Counted from the first letter of the stretch, positions 22,554-33,497 are shown. The stretch: DNA of 64,000 nt from Methylocystis silviterrae (GCF_013350005.1 NZ_JABVWW010000006.1:1-64000), one strand, 5' to 3'. Notes: generated by a model from the sequence alone, not told the origin. A program made the numbers and translations.

Positions 22554-24224
22554 TTACTCCGCCGCGATCGCGTGAGAGGCCGAGACCATCTGCTCAAGAA
22601 TTTCCTCGATGCGCACGGCGCAGGCGCCGCAGCCGCCTGAGGCGTTCGTCGCGTCGCGCACGCCCTCGACCGTCGAGAGGTGGTTCGCGAGGATCGCATC
22701 TTCGATCACCCCGAGCTCGACGCTCTTGCAATTGCAGATCTTTTTCGCGCGGCGAACCTCTTCCGCCTTCACCGGATCGGCGGCGAGCGCCGCCGCCTCG
22801 GCTTCCGCCTGCGCCATCGCGCGGCTTTGCCAATTGTCGCCGGATTTCTCCCAAGGCGCCGGCTTGCGCACCTGCGCCCAAACGGGATTGTAAAGCGCCT
22901 TGTCGATCTCTTCGACGAGCTTCACCATGCCGACATAGCCCATATAGGCGTGATGCCGCTCCTGGTTGATGTCGAGCCAGGGCATCGAGGCTTTCAGCGC
23001 GATGAACTGAGAGCGGCCGCCCGAGAGCATGATGTCGGCGCGCGCGTCCTTGAGCATCTTGTACATTTCGCGCGGCGTCATATCCTCGATCATATGGGCG
23101 TCCTGGCCCATCAGCTCCTTGATGCGCTCCTTGTCTTCCTTGGTCGACTTCTTGACGGACGTGCCGACAAGTTCGAGACCCGCCTCTTGCAGCGCAGCGA
23201 CGACCGACCAGGATTTGACGCCGCCGGTGATCAGCAGCACTTTTTTTCCTTCGAAGCGCGGCTTGTATTTGGCGATCGCCGCCCAGGCCTTGGCCTCTTC
23301 CCGCGCGATCAGCGCCTCGGTTCGATCCATCAATTCAGCGGGCGCGCCGCGTTCGATCAGCATGCGCGCGATCTCGCGCAATGAGTCGCTGCTGTCTTCT
23401 ATGCCGTAGAAGGACCCTTCGAAGAAGGGGATGCCGTAGCGCTCCTCCATCTTGCGCGCCACATTGATCATCGCCTTGGAACAGACCATCATCGCGGCCT
23501 TGGCGCGATGCGAGGAGGCGACCTCCTTATATTTTCCATCGCCGGAGATGCAGGCCATGATGCGAATGCCGAGCTCGTCGAGCAGCGGCTTCACCTGCCA
23601 CAATTCTCCGGACAGATTGTATTCGCCGATGATGTTGAGGTCGTAGGGCGTCGTATATTCTGGCTCTTCCGTGCCGATGACATGTTGCAGCAACGCCTCG
23701 CCCGCAAGCTTGTTGCCGAGATTTTTCGGCCCGACGAAGCCCGGGGAGTTGATCGGAATGACCGGCTTGTTGAATTTCTCGCGCGCCGCTTTGCACACGG
23801 CGTCGATGTCGTCGCCAATCATCGCGGGCACGCAGGTCTGATAGACGAAGATCGCCGGAGGATCGTATTTCTCGATGATCTCGCGGATCGATTTGAACAG
23901 CCGCTTCTCGCCGCCGAAGACCACGTCGGTCTCATTGATGTCGGTGGTGAAGCCGGTGCGCCATAGATTTGAGCCCGAGGACTTCGCGCCGCGATTGTCC
24001 CAGCTATTTCCTTCGCAGGCGATGGGGCCATGCACGAGATGAGCGACATCCGTGAGTGGTTGAAGAGCGATCTTGGCGCCGTCGAAGGCGCAACCGCCGG
24101 CCGCGCCGCCGGGCTGCAATTGCTTGGTGCACCCCTTCTTGCGTTCGGCTTCCGACTTGTTCGCGTTCTTGCCGCAGCCCGGCTCGTTGAAAACGTCCTG
24201 GATCGTGGCCGAAAGCGAACTCAT
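22554..24224 (-). CDS. nifE: NifE with C-terminal BFD-like [2Fe-2S] domain
   Basis: 556 residues, longer than the ~475 of classical NifE. The body has the NifE cluster and cofactor motifs (PGCGKNANKS, AHLVHGPIACEGNSWDNRG, VYQTCVPAMIGDDIDAVC, ISGDGKYKEV). The extra ~70 residues at the C-terminus carry KKICNCKSVELGVIEDAI and ASGGCGACAVRIEEIL. This C-X-C ... C-X2-C pattern is that of bacterioferritin-associated ferredoxin and the middle domain of NifU, so it should bind one [2Fe-2S] cluster. The tail may feed electrons or Fe-S units to NifEN; similar extensions occur in other alphaproteobacterial NifE. Confidence 0.95.
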   Translation of the reverse strand: MSSLSATIQDVFNEPGCGKNANKSEAERKKGCTKQLQPGGAAGGCAFDGAKIALQPLTDVAHLVHGPIACEGNSWDNRGAKSSGSNLWRTGFTTDINETDVVFGGEKRLFKSIREIIEKYDPPAIFVYQTCVPAMIGDDIDAVCKAAREKFNKPVIPINSPGFVGPKNLGNKLAGEALLQHVIGTEEPEYTTPYDLNIIGEYNLSGELWQVKPLLDELGIRIMACISGDGKYKEVASSHRAKAAMMVCSKAMINVARKMEERYGIPFFEGSFYGIEDSSDSLREIARMLIERGAPAELMDRTEALIAREEAKAWAAIAKYKPRFEGKKVLLITGGVKSWSVVAALQEAGLELVGTSVKKSTKEDKERIKELMGQDAHMIEDMTPREMYKMLKDARADIMLSGGRSQFIALKASMPWLDINQERHHAYMGYVGMVKLVEEIDKALYNPVWAQVRKPAPWEKSGDNWQSRAMAQAEAEAAALAADPVKAEEVRRAKKICNCKSVELGVIEDAILANHLSTVEGVRDATNASGGCGACAVRIEEILEQMVSASHAIAAE

Positions 24225-24268
24225 GCCTCTTCTCCTTCACGTTGCGACAGCGTCACTTCAAGCAAATC

Positions 24269-24296
24269 GTGGCTCCCGCTGCAAAGCGGGAGCCAC
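24269..24296 (-). promoter_or_regulatory. Intercistronic hairpin between nifK and nifE
   Basis: GTGGCTCCCGC and GCGGGAGCCAC form a perfect 11-bp stem with a TGCAAA loop. No U-run follows on the minus strand, so it is more likely an mRNA-stability or partial-termination element than a full terminator. Confidence 0.7.
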
Positions 24297-24302
24297 GTCG
24301 TC

Positions 24303-25862
24303 TTAGCGGATGATGTCGAAGCTATAGTCGCTCTTCGCCGGCACGTTGGTGGTGGCGTCGATCGATTCGAAAATGCGATCGAGGATCCACACCAGAACGT
24401 TCAGGCCGCCCTGATAACCCCACACCGGATAGCGGTGGTGATGATGGCGATCGAAGATCGGGAAGCCGATTCGGATCAGCGGCGTGCCTGTGTCGCGCTC
24501 GAGATATTTCCCGTAGGTGTTGCCGATCAGGAAATCCACCGGCTCGGTGAACAGCAGCGAGCGCATGTGCCAGAGATCCTTGCCCGGATAGACGTGACAA
24601 TTCTGGCCGAAGGGCGAGGAGTCGAACAGCTCCTGCACTTTTGCCGCCCAAGCCTTGCTGCCATTCGTGGCGAGCACATGCGTCGGTTCGGCGCCAAGCT
24701 CCAGCAGGAACCCGGCGAGGCCGAGGCACAGATCCGGATCGCCGTAGATCGCGAATTTCTTGCCATGAATATGCGCGCTCGAATCGGCCACCGCGTCAAC
24801 GAGACGACCACGCTCGCGCGCCAGCTCTTCGGGGATCGGCTTGCCGGTGATGCGCGACAACGTCATGAGGAACTTATCGGTCGCCGAGACGCCAATCGGG
24901 TGATTGAAGGCGGCGACTTCCTGTCCATGCGCGGCGATCAGCGGCAGCGTCTTCTCGGTGCAATATTCCTGCATCGAGATCGTCGCCTTGGCGTTGATCG
25001 CATCCGCGGCCTCCTCCAGCGTCGTGCCGCCATCATACATGCGGAACTCGCCGTCGGTCGGCGTGTCGAAGACTTCGCTGTTGTCGGCAAGGATCGTGTA
25101 GTCGATGCCCATCAAGCCGAAGATGCGCTTGACTTCGCGCATGTTGCCGACCGTGTAGCCATCGAAGCCGCCGATGAAGTTGATCTTGTCATTCGCCGTG
25201 CGCTCAAGCTTGGCCGTCGTGCCCGCCTTGCCGTCCCAGAAGTGCTCGATGATGCCCTTCAGCGCATTGTCGTAGCCGGTGACGTGGCTGCCGACGAACG
25301 CCGGGGTGTGAGCGAAGGGAACGTCGTATTCCGCCGGAACCGAACCCTTTTCCTTCGAGGTCTTGATGAAGGCGTTCAGATCGTCGCCGATAACTTCCGC
25401 CATGCAGGTGGTCGAGACGGCGATCATCTTCGGCTTGTACATGTTGTAGGTGTTGGCCAGGCCGTCGATCATGTTGTTGAGGCCGCCGAACACCGCCGCG
25501 TCCTCCGTCATCGACGAGGACACGCAGGAGCTCGGCTCCTTGAAGTGTCTCGACAGATGGCTGCGATAATAGGCGACGCAGCCCTGCGATCCATGAACGA
25601 AGGGAATCGTTTGCTCGAAACCGACGGCGGCGAAGACCGCGCCGAGCGGCTGACAGGCCTTGGCCGGATTGACCGTCAACGCCTCGCGCGCGAAGTTCTT
25701 CTCACGATATTCGGGGGTTTTGGCCCATTCCCGAACGCGCTCCACCTCGGCCGGATCGCGCGGGTTTTCGAACATCTTCTTCTTGTTCGCCAGCATCTGC
25801 TGGTACTCGGGACCTCTGAAGAGGTCAAAATGGTCTAGGACGTGTTCTGCGCTCTGCGGCAT
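24303..25862 (-). CDS. nifK: NifK, nitrogenase MoFe protein beta chain
   Basis: 519 residues. P-cluster ligand regions are present: [38 protein letters not shown] with its Cys, and [14 protein letters not shown]. The N-terminal ~50-residue extension ([18 protein letters not shown]) matches group I Mo-nitrogenase beta chains, so this is Mo- and not V- or Fe-only nitrogenase. It is third in the nifHDK operon, 66 bases after nifD. Confidence 0.97.
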   Translation of the reverse strand: MPQSAEHVLDHFDLFRGPEYQQMLANKKKMFENPRDPAEVERVREWAKTPEYREKNFAREALTVNPAKACQPLGAVFAAVGFEQTIPFVHGSQGCVAYYRSHLSRHFKEPSSCVSSSMTEDAAVFGGLNNMIDGLANTYNMYKPKMIAVSTTCMAEVIGDDLNAFIKTSKEKGSVPAEYDVPFAHTPAFVGSHVTGYDNALKGIIEHFWDGKAGTTAKLERTANDKINFIGGFDGYTVGNMREVKRIFGLMGIDYTILADNSEVFDTPTDGEFRMYDGGTTLEEAADAINAKATISMQEYCTEKTLPLIAAHGQEVAAFNHPIGVSATDKFLMTLSRITGKPIPEELARERGRLVDAVADSSAHIHGKKFAIYGDPDLCLGLAGFLLELGAEPTHVLATNGSKAWAAKVQELFDSSPFGQNCHVYPGKDLWHMRSLLFTEPVDFLIGNTYGKYLERDTGTPLIRIGFPIFDRHHHHRYPVWGYQGGLNVLVWILDRIFESIDATTNVPAKSDYSFDIIR

Positions 25863-25893
25863 GGTCGAACCCTCGCGTCATGCATTTCGGGGA

Positions 25894-25922
25894 GCCGGCG
25901 CGCGCCTTCGCGACGCGCCGGC
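25894..25922 (-). promoter_or_regulatory. Intercistronic hairpin between nifD and nifK
   Basis: GCCGGCGCG and CGCGCCGGC form a perfect 9-bp GC stem with an 11-nt loop in the 66-base gap. No U-run. Confidence 0.6.
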
Positions 25923-25928
25923 GCTGAT

Positions 25929-27431
25929 TTATTCCGCGGCTTGGAGCAGCGGCAGTTCCTCGGTCTTCCATGGCGCCTTGGTCATTTTCCAGACCGGCGA
26001 GTTGATCGCCATGTCCATGTCCCGCGCGAAGATCGCGAAACCGTCATAGCCATGGTAGGGGCCCGAATAATCCCAGCTGTGCATCTGGCGGAAAGGCACG
26101 CCCATCTTTTGGAAGACGTATTTTTCCTTGATGCCGGAGCCGACGAGATCGGGCTGGATCTTCTCGACGAATTTTTCGAATTCGTAGCCGGTCACGTCGT
26201 CGTAGATCAGCGTTCCGTCCTTAACGTAATGCTGGGCGGTGCGCTGATAGTCGTCGTTGTGGCCGAATTCATAGCCCGTGCCGACGACTTCCATGCCGAG
26301 GTCTTCGTAAGCGCCGATCACGTGACGCGGGCGGAGGCCGCCGACGAACAGCATGACCGTCTTGCCTTCCAGACGCGGACGGTATTTGGCGATCACCGCG
26401 TCCATCAAGGGCTGATATTTGGCGATGACCTGCTCGGCGCCTTCCTTGATCTTGTCGTCGAAATAGCTGGCGATCTTGCGCAGCGACTCGGCGATCTTGC
26501 TCGGGCCGAAGAAGTTATATTCGCACCACGGAATGCCATACTTTTCTTCCATGTGGCGCGAAATATAGTTCATCGAGCGGTAGCAATGCAGAACGTTCAG
26601 CTTCGCCTTCGGCGTCGCTTCCAGTTCGGCCAAGCTGCCGTCGCCCGACCATTGCGCGATCACGCGCAGGCCCATCTCTTCGAGCAGAATGCGCGACGAC
26701 CAGGCGTCGCCGCCGATGTTGTAGTCGCCGATGATGGCGACGTCATAGGGGGTCGGCTCGAAACGCGGCGCGGCGTCGGGAGCAATCTTGTCGAACACCC
26801 AATCGCGGATCGCGTCGTTGGCGATGTGATGGCCCAGCGATTGAGAAACGCCGCGGAAGCCCTCGCAACGCACCGGAACGATGGTCTTGCCATCATATTC
26901 CTTCGACTTTGCCTTCGACACGGCCTCGATATCGTCGCCAATGAGGCCGATCGGGCATTCCGACTGAACGGTGATGCCGTTGTTCAGCGGGAACAGCTCC
27001 TGGATCTCGTCCATGATCTTCGCGAGCTTCTTGTCGCCGCCGAAGACGATGTCCTTCTCTTGGAAATCGGACGTGAACTGCATCGTGACGAAAGTGTCGA
27101 TGCCAGTCGTGCCGATGTAATAATTACGGCGCGCCGCCCAGGAATATTGGCCGCAGCCCACCGGGCCATGGCTGATGTGGATCATGTCCTTGATCGGACC
27201 CCAGACGACGCCCTTCGAGCCGGCGTAAGCGCAGCCGCGAATGGTCATCACGCCGGGGATGGACTTGATGTTCGACTTCACGCCGCAGTCCGGCTTGCCT
27301 TCCTGATGCACGTTGAGGTGCTTGGCGCGGCGCTTGGCGGTCTTCTCCGGATAAACCTTCAGAACTTCTTCGATGAGCGCCTTGTTGCGGTCCTTGATCT
27401 CCGCAACGCTCAATGTGGGCGAAACACTCAT
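25929..27431 (-). CDS. nifD: NifD, nitrogenase MoFe protein alpha chain
   Basis: 500 residues. Key sites: P-cluster Cys in [16 protein letters not shown] and [26 protein letters not shown], the FeMo-co Cys region [22 protein letters not shown] and the FeMo-co His in [16 protein letters not shown]. All ligands of active Mo-nitrogenase are intact. It follows nifH by 78 bases, a gap containing a perfect GC hairpin. Confidence 0.97.
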   Translation of the reverse strand: MSVSPTLSVAEIKDRNKALIEEVLKVYPEKTAKRRAKHLNVHQEGKPDCGVKSNIKSIPGVMTIRGCAYAGSKGVVWGPIKDMIHISHGPVGCGQYSWAARRNYYIGTTGIDTFVTMQFTSDFQEKDIVFGGDKKLAKIMDEIQELFPLNNGITVQSECPIGLIGDDIEAVSKAKSKEYDGKTIVPVRCEGFRGVSQSLGHHIANDAIRDWVFDKIAPDAAPRFEPTPYDVAIIGDYNIGGDAWSSRILLEEMGLRVIAQWSGDGSLAELEATPKAKLNVLHCYRSMNYISRHMEEKYGIPWCEYNFFGPSKIAESLRKIASYFDDKIKEGAEQVIAKYQPLMDAVIAKYRPRLEGKTVMLFVGGLRPRHVIGAYEDLGMEVVGTGYEFGHNDDYQRTAQHYVKDGTLIYDDVTGYEFEKFVEKIQPDLVGSGIKEKYVFQKMGVPFRQMHSWDYSGPYHGYDGFAIFARDMDMAINSPVWKMTKAPWKTEELPLLQAAE

Positions 27432-27465
27432 TTGATGTCTCCTTTAATGCTTTCTGGATTTCAGC

Positions 27466-27491
27466 TCGACCTCCCGCGTGCGGGAGGTCGA
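27466..27491 (-). promoter_or_regulatory. Intercistronic hairpin between nifH and nifD
   Basis: TCGACCTCCCGC and GCGGGAGGTCGA are perfect 12-bp inverted arms separated by GT. It is just after the nifH stop, where stem-loops that stabilise the excess nifH transcript are known in other diazotrophs. Confidence 0.75.
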
Positions 27492-27509
27492 CGCCCATGC
27501 GTTGACGGG

Positions 27510-28421
<912 letters not shown>

Positions 28422-28532
28422 TCATTGCCGCAGTTCTCTCGCGGCGCCTTGCTTCGCTGCCGAGTTAGAGAAGGACTCCCAGTAAGAGGTTCTCTTCGAC
28501 GGCCCTCGATTCTGTCGAGCCAGTCCCTCTTT

Positions 28533-28548
28533 CGCAATGTCCATGCCA
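28533..28548 (-). promoter_or_regulatory. Sigma-54 promoter of the nifHDKENX operon
   Basis: The minus strand reads TGGCATGGACATTGCG, 14 of 16 positions with correct spacing. About 135 bases before nifH. A TGT-N10-ACA site lies ~85 bp upstream. The remaining ~330 bases up to ygfZ show no gene or other clear element. Confidence 0.8.
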
Positions 28549-28626
28549 TCACTTGCGGTGTGCGGCCGCCAAACAAATATATCTTAGAATCAATGACTTG
28601 TGGATGACCCGCAGCGGGGTGTTCGA

Positions 28627-28642
28627 TGTCAAAAAGCTAACA
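28627..28642. promoter_or_regulatory. NifA-type site of the nifHDKENX operon
   Basis: TGTCAAAAAGCTAACA fits TGT-N10-ACA, about 85 bp above the -24 element at 28548. Confidence 0.8.
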
Positions 28643-28969
28643 ACGATGTGATGTGGGCGACAAAGTTATTGCCATCGGCGGTCGACGTTTTTTGTGATCT
28701 TTTTCGTCGTCGTAGCGTCGTTCTCAAAGGCTTCCTTGAGAGAGCCGGCGCGATGACAAGCCTTGAGGCGGGGCGCAAATGTTGTGCTTTCCCGCTCGGG
28801 GTTTGAGCCGCGCGTCCGCCTTTCCCGCTCCAGACCGTTCGGCCGTGAAGGGTTCGGCATCGTCAAAAACGCCAAATGGCGACATTGTTGCTTCCAGAGT
28901 CTAACCGGCGAGTCGCGCGCTCACGACAAGCCGCGGCGGCTTACAGACGCGGTTGGAGCATAAGACACA

Positions 28970-29806
28970 ATGTCAGCAGTCATCAGCCTGCAGGATCGCG
29001 GCGTTGTCGAAATTGCCGGGGCCGACGCGACCAAATTCTTGCATAATCTCGTCACCAACGACATCGTCAAACTCGCCCCGGGCGAAGCCCGCTTTAGCGC
29101 GCTGCTGGCGCCGCAGGGAAAGATATTGGTCGACTTCCTGGTTTTCGTCGAAGGCGATGGCGAGACGCGCCGCTATTTGCTCGATTGTCCGAGCAACTTG
29201 GAGCCGGATCTCCTGCGCCGCCTCGGCATGTACAAATTGCGCGCGGCGGTGAGCGTCAACTCGAAAAGCAGTAAATTCGCAGCCTTCGCCGTTCTCGGAG
29301 ACGCGCGACCGGAAATTCCCGCACTGGCGATGGCGCGGGACCCGCGCTCCGAGACGCTGGGTTGGCGGCTGATCGCACCGCACGGCACGAAGGCGGAAGA
29401 TTCTCGTGAAGACTACGAGGCGACGCGCATCGCCGCCGTCGTTCCGCAAGGCGGAGTTGATTTCACCTATGGCGCCGCATTTCCTCACGAAGCGAACATG
29501 GACCTGCTCGCCGGCGTTGATTTCACCAAGGGATGCTATATCGGCCAGGAAGTGGTCTCGCGCACGAAGCATCGCAACCTCGCGCGCAAACGCGTGACGC
29601 CTTACCATGTGGAAGGCGCGGCTCCAGCGCCGGGAACAAAAGTCATGGCGGGCGAGATCGAAATCGGCGTGGCGGGCTCGCACAGTGGCGATCGGGGCCT
29701 TGCGTTGATCCGCCTGGACAGGCTTGCCGACGCTATGGCGGCCGGAACGGTCCTGACTGCCGGCGGCTCGTCCTTGGAGTTCGTCGTGGGGCGGGCAGCG
29801 AGTTGA
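28970..29806 (+). CDS. ygfZ: YgfZ/GcvT-like folate-binding Fe-S maintenance protein
   Basis: 278 residues. The diagnostic motif KGCYIGQEVVSR is at about residue 188, with the N-terminal ATKFLHNLVTNDI and LLAPQGKILVDFLVF. YgfZ proteins use tetrahydrofolate and help assemble or repair certain Fe-S enzymes; the Cys in KGCYIGQ is the key residue. It is the only plus-strand gene between the nifH and nifB operons, and no sigma-54 promoter was seen, so it may be a housekeeping gene. Confidence 0.9.
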   Translation: MSAVISLQDRGVVEIAGADATKFLHNLVTNDIVKLAPGEARFSALLAPQGKILVDFLVFVEGDGETRRYLLDCPSNLEPDLLRRLGMYKLRAAVSVNSKSSKFAAFAVLGDARPEIPALAMARDPRSETLGWRLIAPHGTKAEDSREDYEATRIAAVVPQGGVDFTYGAAFPHEANMDLLAGVDFTKGCYIGQEVVSRTKHRNLARKRVTPYHVEGAAPAPGTKVMAGEIEIGVAGSHSGDRGLALIRLDRLADAMAAGTVLTAGGSSLEFVVGRAAS

Positions 29807-29826
29807 AGCCGGCTTAAAACTGATGC

Positions 29827-29843
29827 GGCGACGCGGCGTCGCC
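29827..29843. terminator. Small hairpin between ygfZ and the LRV gene
   Basis: GGCGACG and CGTCGCC form a 7-bp stem with a CGG loop between convergent genes, without a U-run. Weak terminator at best. Confidence 0.35.
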
Positions 29844-29869
29844 AATGGAGCGACGTCGTCGGCAGGCAG

Positions 29870-30628
29870 TCATCCCTTCAATGCCTCGCCCGCGAGACGC
29901 TCGCGGGCCGCTTCCGCGACGAGCGGATCGCTGTCGTTGATCAAATGTCCGATTTCTTCCACGTTCAATCTGGTCGCGACGTAATGGCGCACGCGCCAAT
30001 CGGCGTCATCTCTCAAATCCGACAATTGTTCGGGCGTCAGCCTTTGCGCCGCTTCAAGGCGCACTTCGGCGTTCACATCTCGACACATTCGCCCGAGCCA
30101 CTGGGCGTCGATCCGTTGCGCGACGATACGCCGGACTTCCACTTCCGGGTCATCGAACATCATCACCAGCAGCGCCGGCGCAACCTTCCGCGCGATGACG
30201 ATCCGCACGTAATAATCCTCATCCTGCATCATCTGCAGAAGGTCTGGATCATCGAGCAGCGTGGCGACGCGGATGCGGACTTCGCGATGCGGGTCATTAC
30301 GCAATTCACATTGATAGCGCGCAGGCAATCGCCGGACGGCTTCCCATCGCACGGTTTCATCGGGATCCGACAATAAGCGAGGCAAGAGAAACGGATTGGC
30401 GAATTTCGCCGCTATGGCGCGCACTTCGAAATGGGGATGCGCGAGATAGCCGTCGGCGAACTCGGGATTCCAATTGAAGAAGCGATCGATGCGCCGCGCA
30501 TATCGGTCGTGCACGCAGGCTTTGCGCAATTCGCACCGTCCCGCAGCCAGCAGGTCTCGATGCGCGCAGTTCGCACAATCGATATCCAAACCGCGCCAGT
30601 CGCGCGCTTCGTCGATCTCACGCGTCAT
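29870..30628 (-). CDS. 4Fe-4S-binding leucine-rich-repeat-variant (LRV) protein 1
   Basis: 252 residues. The N-terminal cysteine set (DCANCAHRD, GRCELRKACVHDRYARRIDRFF) is the [4Fe-4S] site of LRV proteins. It is followed by about eight LRV helical repeats of ~24 residues with the V-R-x-x-V-A-x-R pattern (for example VRIRVATLLDDPDLL, VRRIVAQRIDAQWL). The LRV protein was first described beside nif genes in Azotobacter, and its task is unknown. It overlaps the TPR gene by 11 bases and is last in the nifB operon. A paralog is at 37369-38124. Confidence 0.9.
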   Translation of the reverse strand: MTREIDEARDWRGLDIDCANCAHRDLLAAGRCELRKACVHDRYARRIDRFFNWNPEFADGYLAHPHFEVRAIAAKFANPFLLPRLLSDPDETVRWEAVRRLPARYQCELRNDPHREVRIRVATLLDDPDLLQMMQDEDYYVRIVIARKVAPALLVMMFDDPEVEVRRIVAQRIDAQWLGRMCRDVNAEVRLEAAQRLTPEQLSDLRDDADWRVRHYVATRLNVEEIGHLINDSDPLVAEAARERLAGEALKG

Positions 30629-31151
30629 CTTCGAGGCCGATTCTATCGAGAACGCCGAGAAGAACCTTAGCGCCGATCTTGTCAGTTGGGTCGAGTTCGA
30701 GAAGTTTTGCGATGGCGACCCGGCTCTCCTCGAACTCGCCGAGGCGCATCGGCAAATAGGCGTAGCCCTTCAAGGTAAAGAGAAAGAAGCGCGGCAGCAT
30801 TTCGTCATAGCGATCGAAAACTGCGTCCTGCGCCGAGGCGCGTCGCCAATCTCGCGCCATGTTGTTTTCGCGCGCGGCTTTTTCCAGACAGCGATTGGCG
30901 ATCTCCAATGCTTCTCGCAATCTGCCTTTGTAAAAGTAAAAGCGATAGAAGCCGATCAACACCGCGGCGTGATCCGGGGCCCATTGCTGGGCCTGGCGTA
31001 AGTAACGCTCCGCCGTTTCAGAGTCGGCGTAGGTTTCGCTGGCGAGATGGAGAAATTCTTCGGCCTCCAGCGGCAGGCCCTCGCCAAGCAGCGCCCCGGC
31101 GAGAAGTTCCTTCTCGTCGGGGCTTAGAGTGGCTTGCTCGCCATTCACCAT
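30618..31151 (-). CDS. TPR-repeat protein
   Basis: 177 residues from the ATG at 31151. Helical repeats such as AERYLRQAQQWAPDHAAVLIGFYRFYFYKGRLREALEIAN (this region at about residues 48-88) and FEESRVAIAKLLELDPTDKIGAKVLLG are tetratricopeptide-like, so a protein-binding role is likely. It sits between the HesB-like and LRV genes in the nifB operon. A related TPR protein (ALYTLKALSFIELKRGR) is at 40611-41090, upstream of nifA. Confidence 0.8.
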   Translation of the reverse strand: MVNGEQATLSPDEKELLAGALLGEGLPLEAEEFLHLASETYADSETAERYLRQAQQWAPDHAAVLIGFYRFYFYKGRLREALEIANRCLEKAARENNMARDWRRASAQDAVFDRYDEMLPRFFLFTLKGYAYLPMRLGEFEESRVAIAKLLELDPTDKIGAKVLLGVLDRIGLEDDA

Positions 31152-31162
31152 GACGCGCGCCT

Positions 31163-31501
31163 TTAATGCACATGCTCCACCACGGGCCCGCCAGTGCTCT
31201 TGCACGATCCCGTGTTCTTTGGATCGTGAAAGACAAGCCCCCCGCTCGATGAGGAATCGGCGAAATCGATCGTGACGCCATCGAGCAGCAGGCGGCTTTC
31301 GGCCGGCAGGAAGAACTTCACGCCTTCGACGACGAATTCCTGATCGCCGGCGCGCGGCGCGGCTTCGACGTCGAACAGCGCGCTGAGCCCCGAGCACCCC
31401 CCTGGCGACACCATCAACCGAAAACCGCCGCCTGGATTGACGCTGAACTGAATCATTCGCCGGATGAACTTTTGTGCGGCCGGCGTAAGCGTAAATTTCA
31501 T
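31163..31501 (-). CDS. HesB/IscA-like protein with incomplete cysteine set
   Basis: 112 residues. The N-terminal half matches A-type carriers (SVNPGGGFRLMVSPGGCSGL with the first Cys). The canonical C-X-C near the C-terminus (CGCGESF) is replaced by TGSCKSTGGPVVEHVH, so only one of the two C-terminal cysteines is left, with a His near the end. It may bind iron or a cluster differently from normal IscA. It lies between fdxN and the TPR gene in the nifB operon. Confidence 0.85.
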   Translation of the reverse strand: MKFTLTPAAQKFIRRMIQFSVNPGGGFRLMVSPGGCSGLSALFDVEAAPRAGDQEFVVEGVKFFLPAESRLLLDGVTIDFADSSSSGGLVFHDPKNTGSCKSTGGPVVEHVH

Positions 31502-31511
31502 TGCGGCCTCC

Positions 31512-31736
31512 TCAAGCCGGTGCTTGGTAACGGGGATAGGCGTTGTCGATCACGCAGGTGTCGTCGACCGGGCAGACCGCCGCACACTGCGGCGCGTCGA
31601 AATGACCGATGCACTCCGTGCATTTTTTCGGATCGATGACGAATGTGCCGTTCTTCTCGGTGATCGCTACATTCGGGCATTCCGGCTCGCAGGCCGAACA
31701 GCTCGTGCACTGCGACGCGATGATCTTAAGCGTCAT
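31512..31736 (-). CDS. fdxN: FdxN-type 2[4Fe-4S] ferredoxin 1
   Basis: 74 residues. Two cluster motifs, [13 protein letters not shown] and [19 protein letters not shown]; the second has the long insertion between Cys 2 and Cys 3 that is typical of FdxN and related Alvin-type ferredoxins. FdxN donates electrons to NifB or nitrogenase in other alphaproteobacteria. It follows nifB by 35 bases. A close paralog is at 38151-38345. Confidence 0.93.
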   Translation of the reverse strand: MTLKIIASQCTSCSACEPECPNVAITEKNGTFVIDPKKCTECIGHFDAPQCAAVCPVDDTCVIDNAYPRYQAPA

Positions 31737-31771
31737 GTCTTGCTCCTTAGCTTGTTTCCTTGACGCATGTC

Positions 31772-33343
31772 TCAGGCCGCGTTGATGAGTGCGCCCTGCC
31801 GGATTTCGGCGTCGCCGCGCTCCTGATGTTCGATTTCGCCGCTGTTCACCTTGTCGAGGTAGGCCTTGAACCAGGCGATCGCGGACTTCTCGATGAACTC
31901 ATGGGCGAATTGGTCGACAGGCTCGATCCCGGCCTTGATCAGGTCGTTCTTCGGGCAACCGCCGATTTTCGCGACGAACACCGCATGGCAGTCGTTGATG
32001 GCGCGGATAACCGTCTCCAAACTGTCCTCGTCGCCATATCCGCCTTGGCAGTAAAGATCGACGCGGCGATGTCCGACGAATTTCGCGCCCGAGGTCGAGA
32101 GCTCGTAGACCTGGAACTCCTTGGCGTGGCCGAAATGTTCGTTGATGAGGCCCGAACCCTTCGTCGCCACCGCGATCAGCAACTTGATGTCGCTCGCAGC
32201 GCCGGCCAGCGTCGCCAGCTCTTCCTGCTTCGCGGCCACCTTGGCGACGCGCTCTTCTTCGACCTTCTCTTGATAGGCCTTGCGCGACTCGAGATCGTAA
32301 TCGACCTCCATCGCCATGATCTTTTCGGTGGTGAACTCTGCGCTGCGATCTTCGCCGAGCAGGCCGACAGCGTCGGCGCGGCACTGGCGGCAGTGGCGCA
32401 TCATATTCATCTCGCCTTCGCAGCTGTCCTGCAGCGCCTTCAGCTCTTGCGCCGACGGACCGCGCTGGCCGTTGAGGCCGAACACCGTGCCGTGCTCCGG
32501 CGCCGAGATCAGCGGCATGATGTTGTGCAGGAACGCGCCGCGAGATTTGACGGCCTTGTTCACTTCGACGAGGTGCTTGTCGTTGATCCCGGGGATCATC
32601 ACCGAATTCACCTTGCACAGAATGCCGCGCTCGGTGAGCATTTCCAGGCCCTGCAGCTGCCGGTCGGTGAGGAGCTTCGCCGCTTCGACGCCGGTGTAGC
32701 GCTTATGCTTCCAGAACACCCAAGGATAGATCTTCGCGCCGATTTCCGGATCGACCATGTTGATGGTGATCGTGACGTGATCGACGTTGTAGCCGGCGAT
32801 CGTGTCGACGTGATCCGGCAACGCCAGGCCATTTGTCGACAGGCAGAGCTTGATATCCGGCGCGGTGCGCGAGATCAGATCGAATGTCTTGAAGGTTTTT
32901 TCCGGATTGGCGAGCGGATCGCCCGGGCCGGCGATGCCCAAAACCGTCATTTGCGGAATGGTGGAGGCGACGGCCAAAACTTTCTTCGCGGCCTGCTCCG
33001 GGGTCAGCTTCTCGCTGACGACGCCGGGGCGCGATTCATTGGCGCAATCATATTTGCGGTTGCAGTAATTGCACTGGATGTTGCAAGCGGGCGCGACGGC
33101 GACGTGCATGCGCGCATAATGATGGTGCGCCTCTTCGCTGTAGCAGGGGTGGTTCTTGACCTTCTCCCAAATCTCCGTCGGCAGGTCGCCCTCTCCGGCG
33201 CCAGAACCGCAGCTCGCCTTGCCGCTGCCGCCCGACGTGCCGCAACCCTTGTGCTCTGCGATCTTCTGCATCACGTCGCCCATGGCGACCGCCGCGTTCA
33301 CCCCTTCAGCTGCCTCCGCCGTTCCCACATCCAGAGACGTCAT
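31772..33343 (-). CDS. nifB: NifB, radical SAM FeMo-cofactor core synthase
   Basis: 523 residues. The radical SAM cluster is in [18 protein letters not shown] (about residue 95-110), with [16 protein letters not shown] and other SAM-pocket segments. The C-terminal ~130 residues form a NifX-like domain ([23 protein letters not shown]). NifB builds NifB-co (the 8Fe-9S-C core). The N-terminus carries a Gly/Ser-rich stretch and [15 protein letters not shown]. First gene of nifB-fdxN-hesB-TPR-LRV. Confidence 0.97.
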   Translation of the reverse strand: MTSLDVGTAEAAEGVNAAVAMGDVMQKIAEHKGCGTSGGSGKASCGSGAGEGDLPTEIWEKVKNHPCYSEEAHHHYARMHVAVAPACNIQCNYCNRKYDCANESRPGVVSEKLTPEQAAKKVLAVASTIPQMTVLGIAGPGDPLANPEKTFKTFDLISRTAPDIKLCLSTNGLALPDHVDTIAGYNVDHVTITINMVDPEIGAKIYPWVFWKHKRYTGVEAAKLLTDRQLQGLEMLTERGILCKVNSVMIPGINDKHLVEVNKAVKSRGAFLHNIMPLISAPEHGTVFGLNGQRGPSAQELKALQDSCEGEMNMMRHCRQCRADAVGLLGEDRSAEFTTEKIMAMEVDYDLESRKAYQEKVEEERVAKVAAKQEELATLAGAASDIKLLIAVATKGSGLINEHFGHAKEFQVYELSTSGAKFVGHRRVDLYCQGGYGDEDSLETVIRAINDCHAVFVAKIGGCPKNDLIKAGIEPVDQFAHEFIEKSAIAWFKAYLDKVNSGEIEHQERGDAEIRQGALINAA

Positions 33344-33427
33344 GGCTTTGCTTCCTTCTATCGCTGCAAAGTCGCCTATGCCGACTCTCGGCTGAGACGC
33401 ACCGTTGCATCAGTTTGTCGGAGGGAT

Positions 33428-33443
33428 CGCAACAACCATGCCA
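33428..33443 (-). promoter_or_regulatory. Sigma-54 promoter of the nifB operon
   Basis: The minus strand reads TGGCATGGTTGTTGCG, 14 of 16 positions and close to the nifH promoter at 28533 (same -24, same last base). About 85 bases before nifB. The rest of the 411-base gap to sufD holds two NifA-type sites and no gene. Confidence 0.8.
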
Positions 33444-33497
33444 GCGCCTTAACTTATAATTCCCCATATAAATCAGAGGCATATCGTGAACCAACAA

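Noticed and set aside
24030-25838. 602-residue plus-strand frame opposite nifK/nifE
   Set aside because: Antisense shadow of conserved genes.
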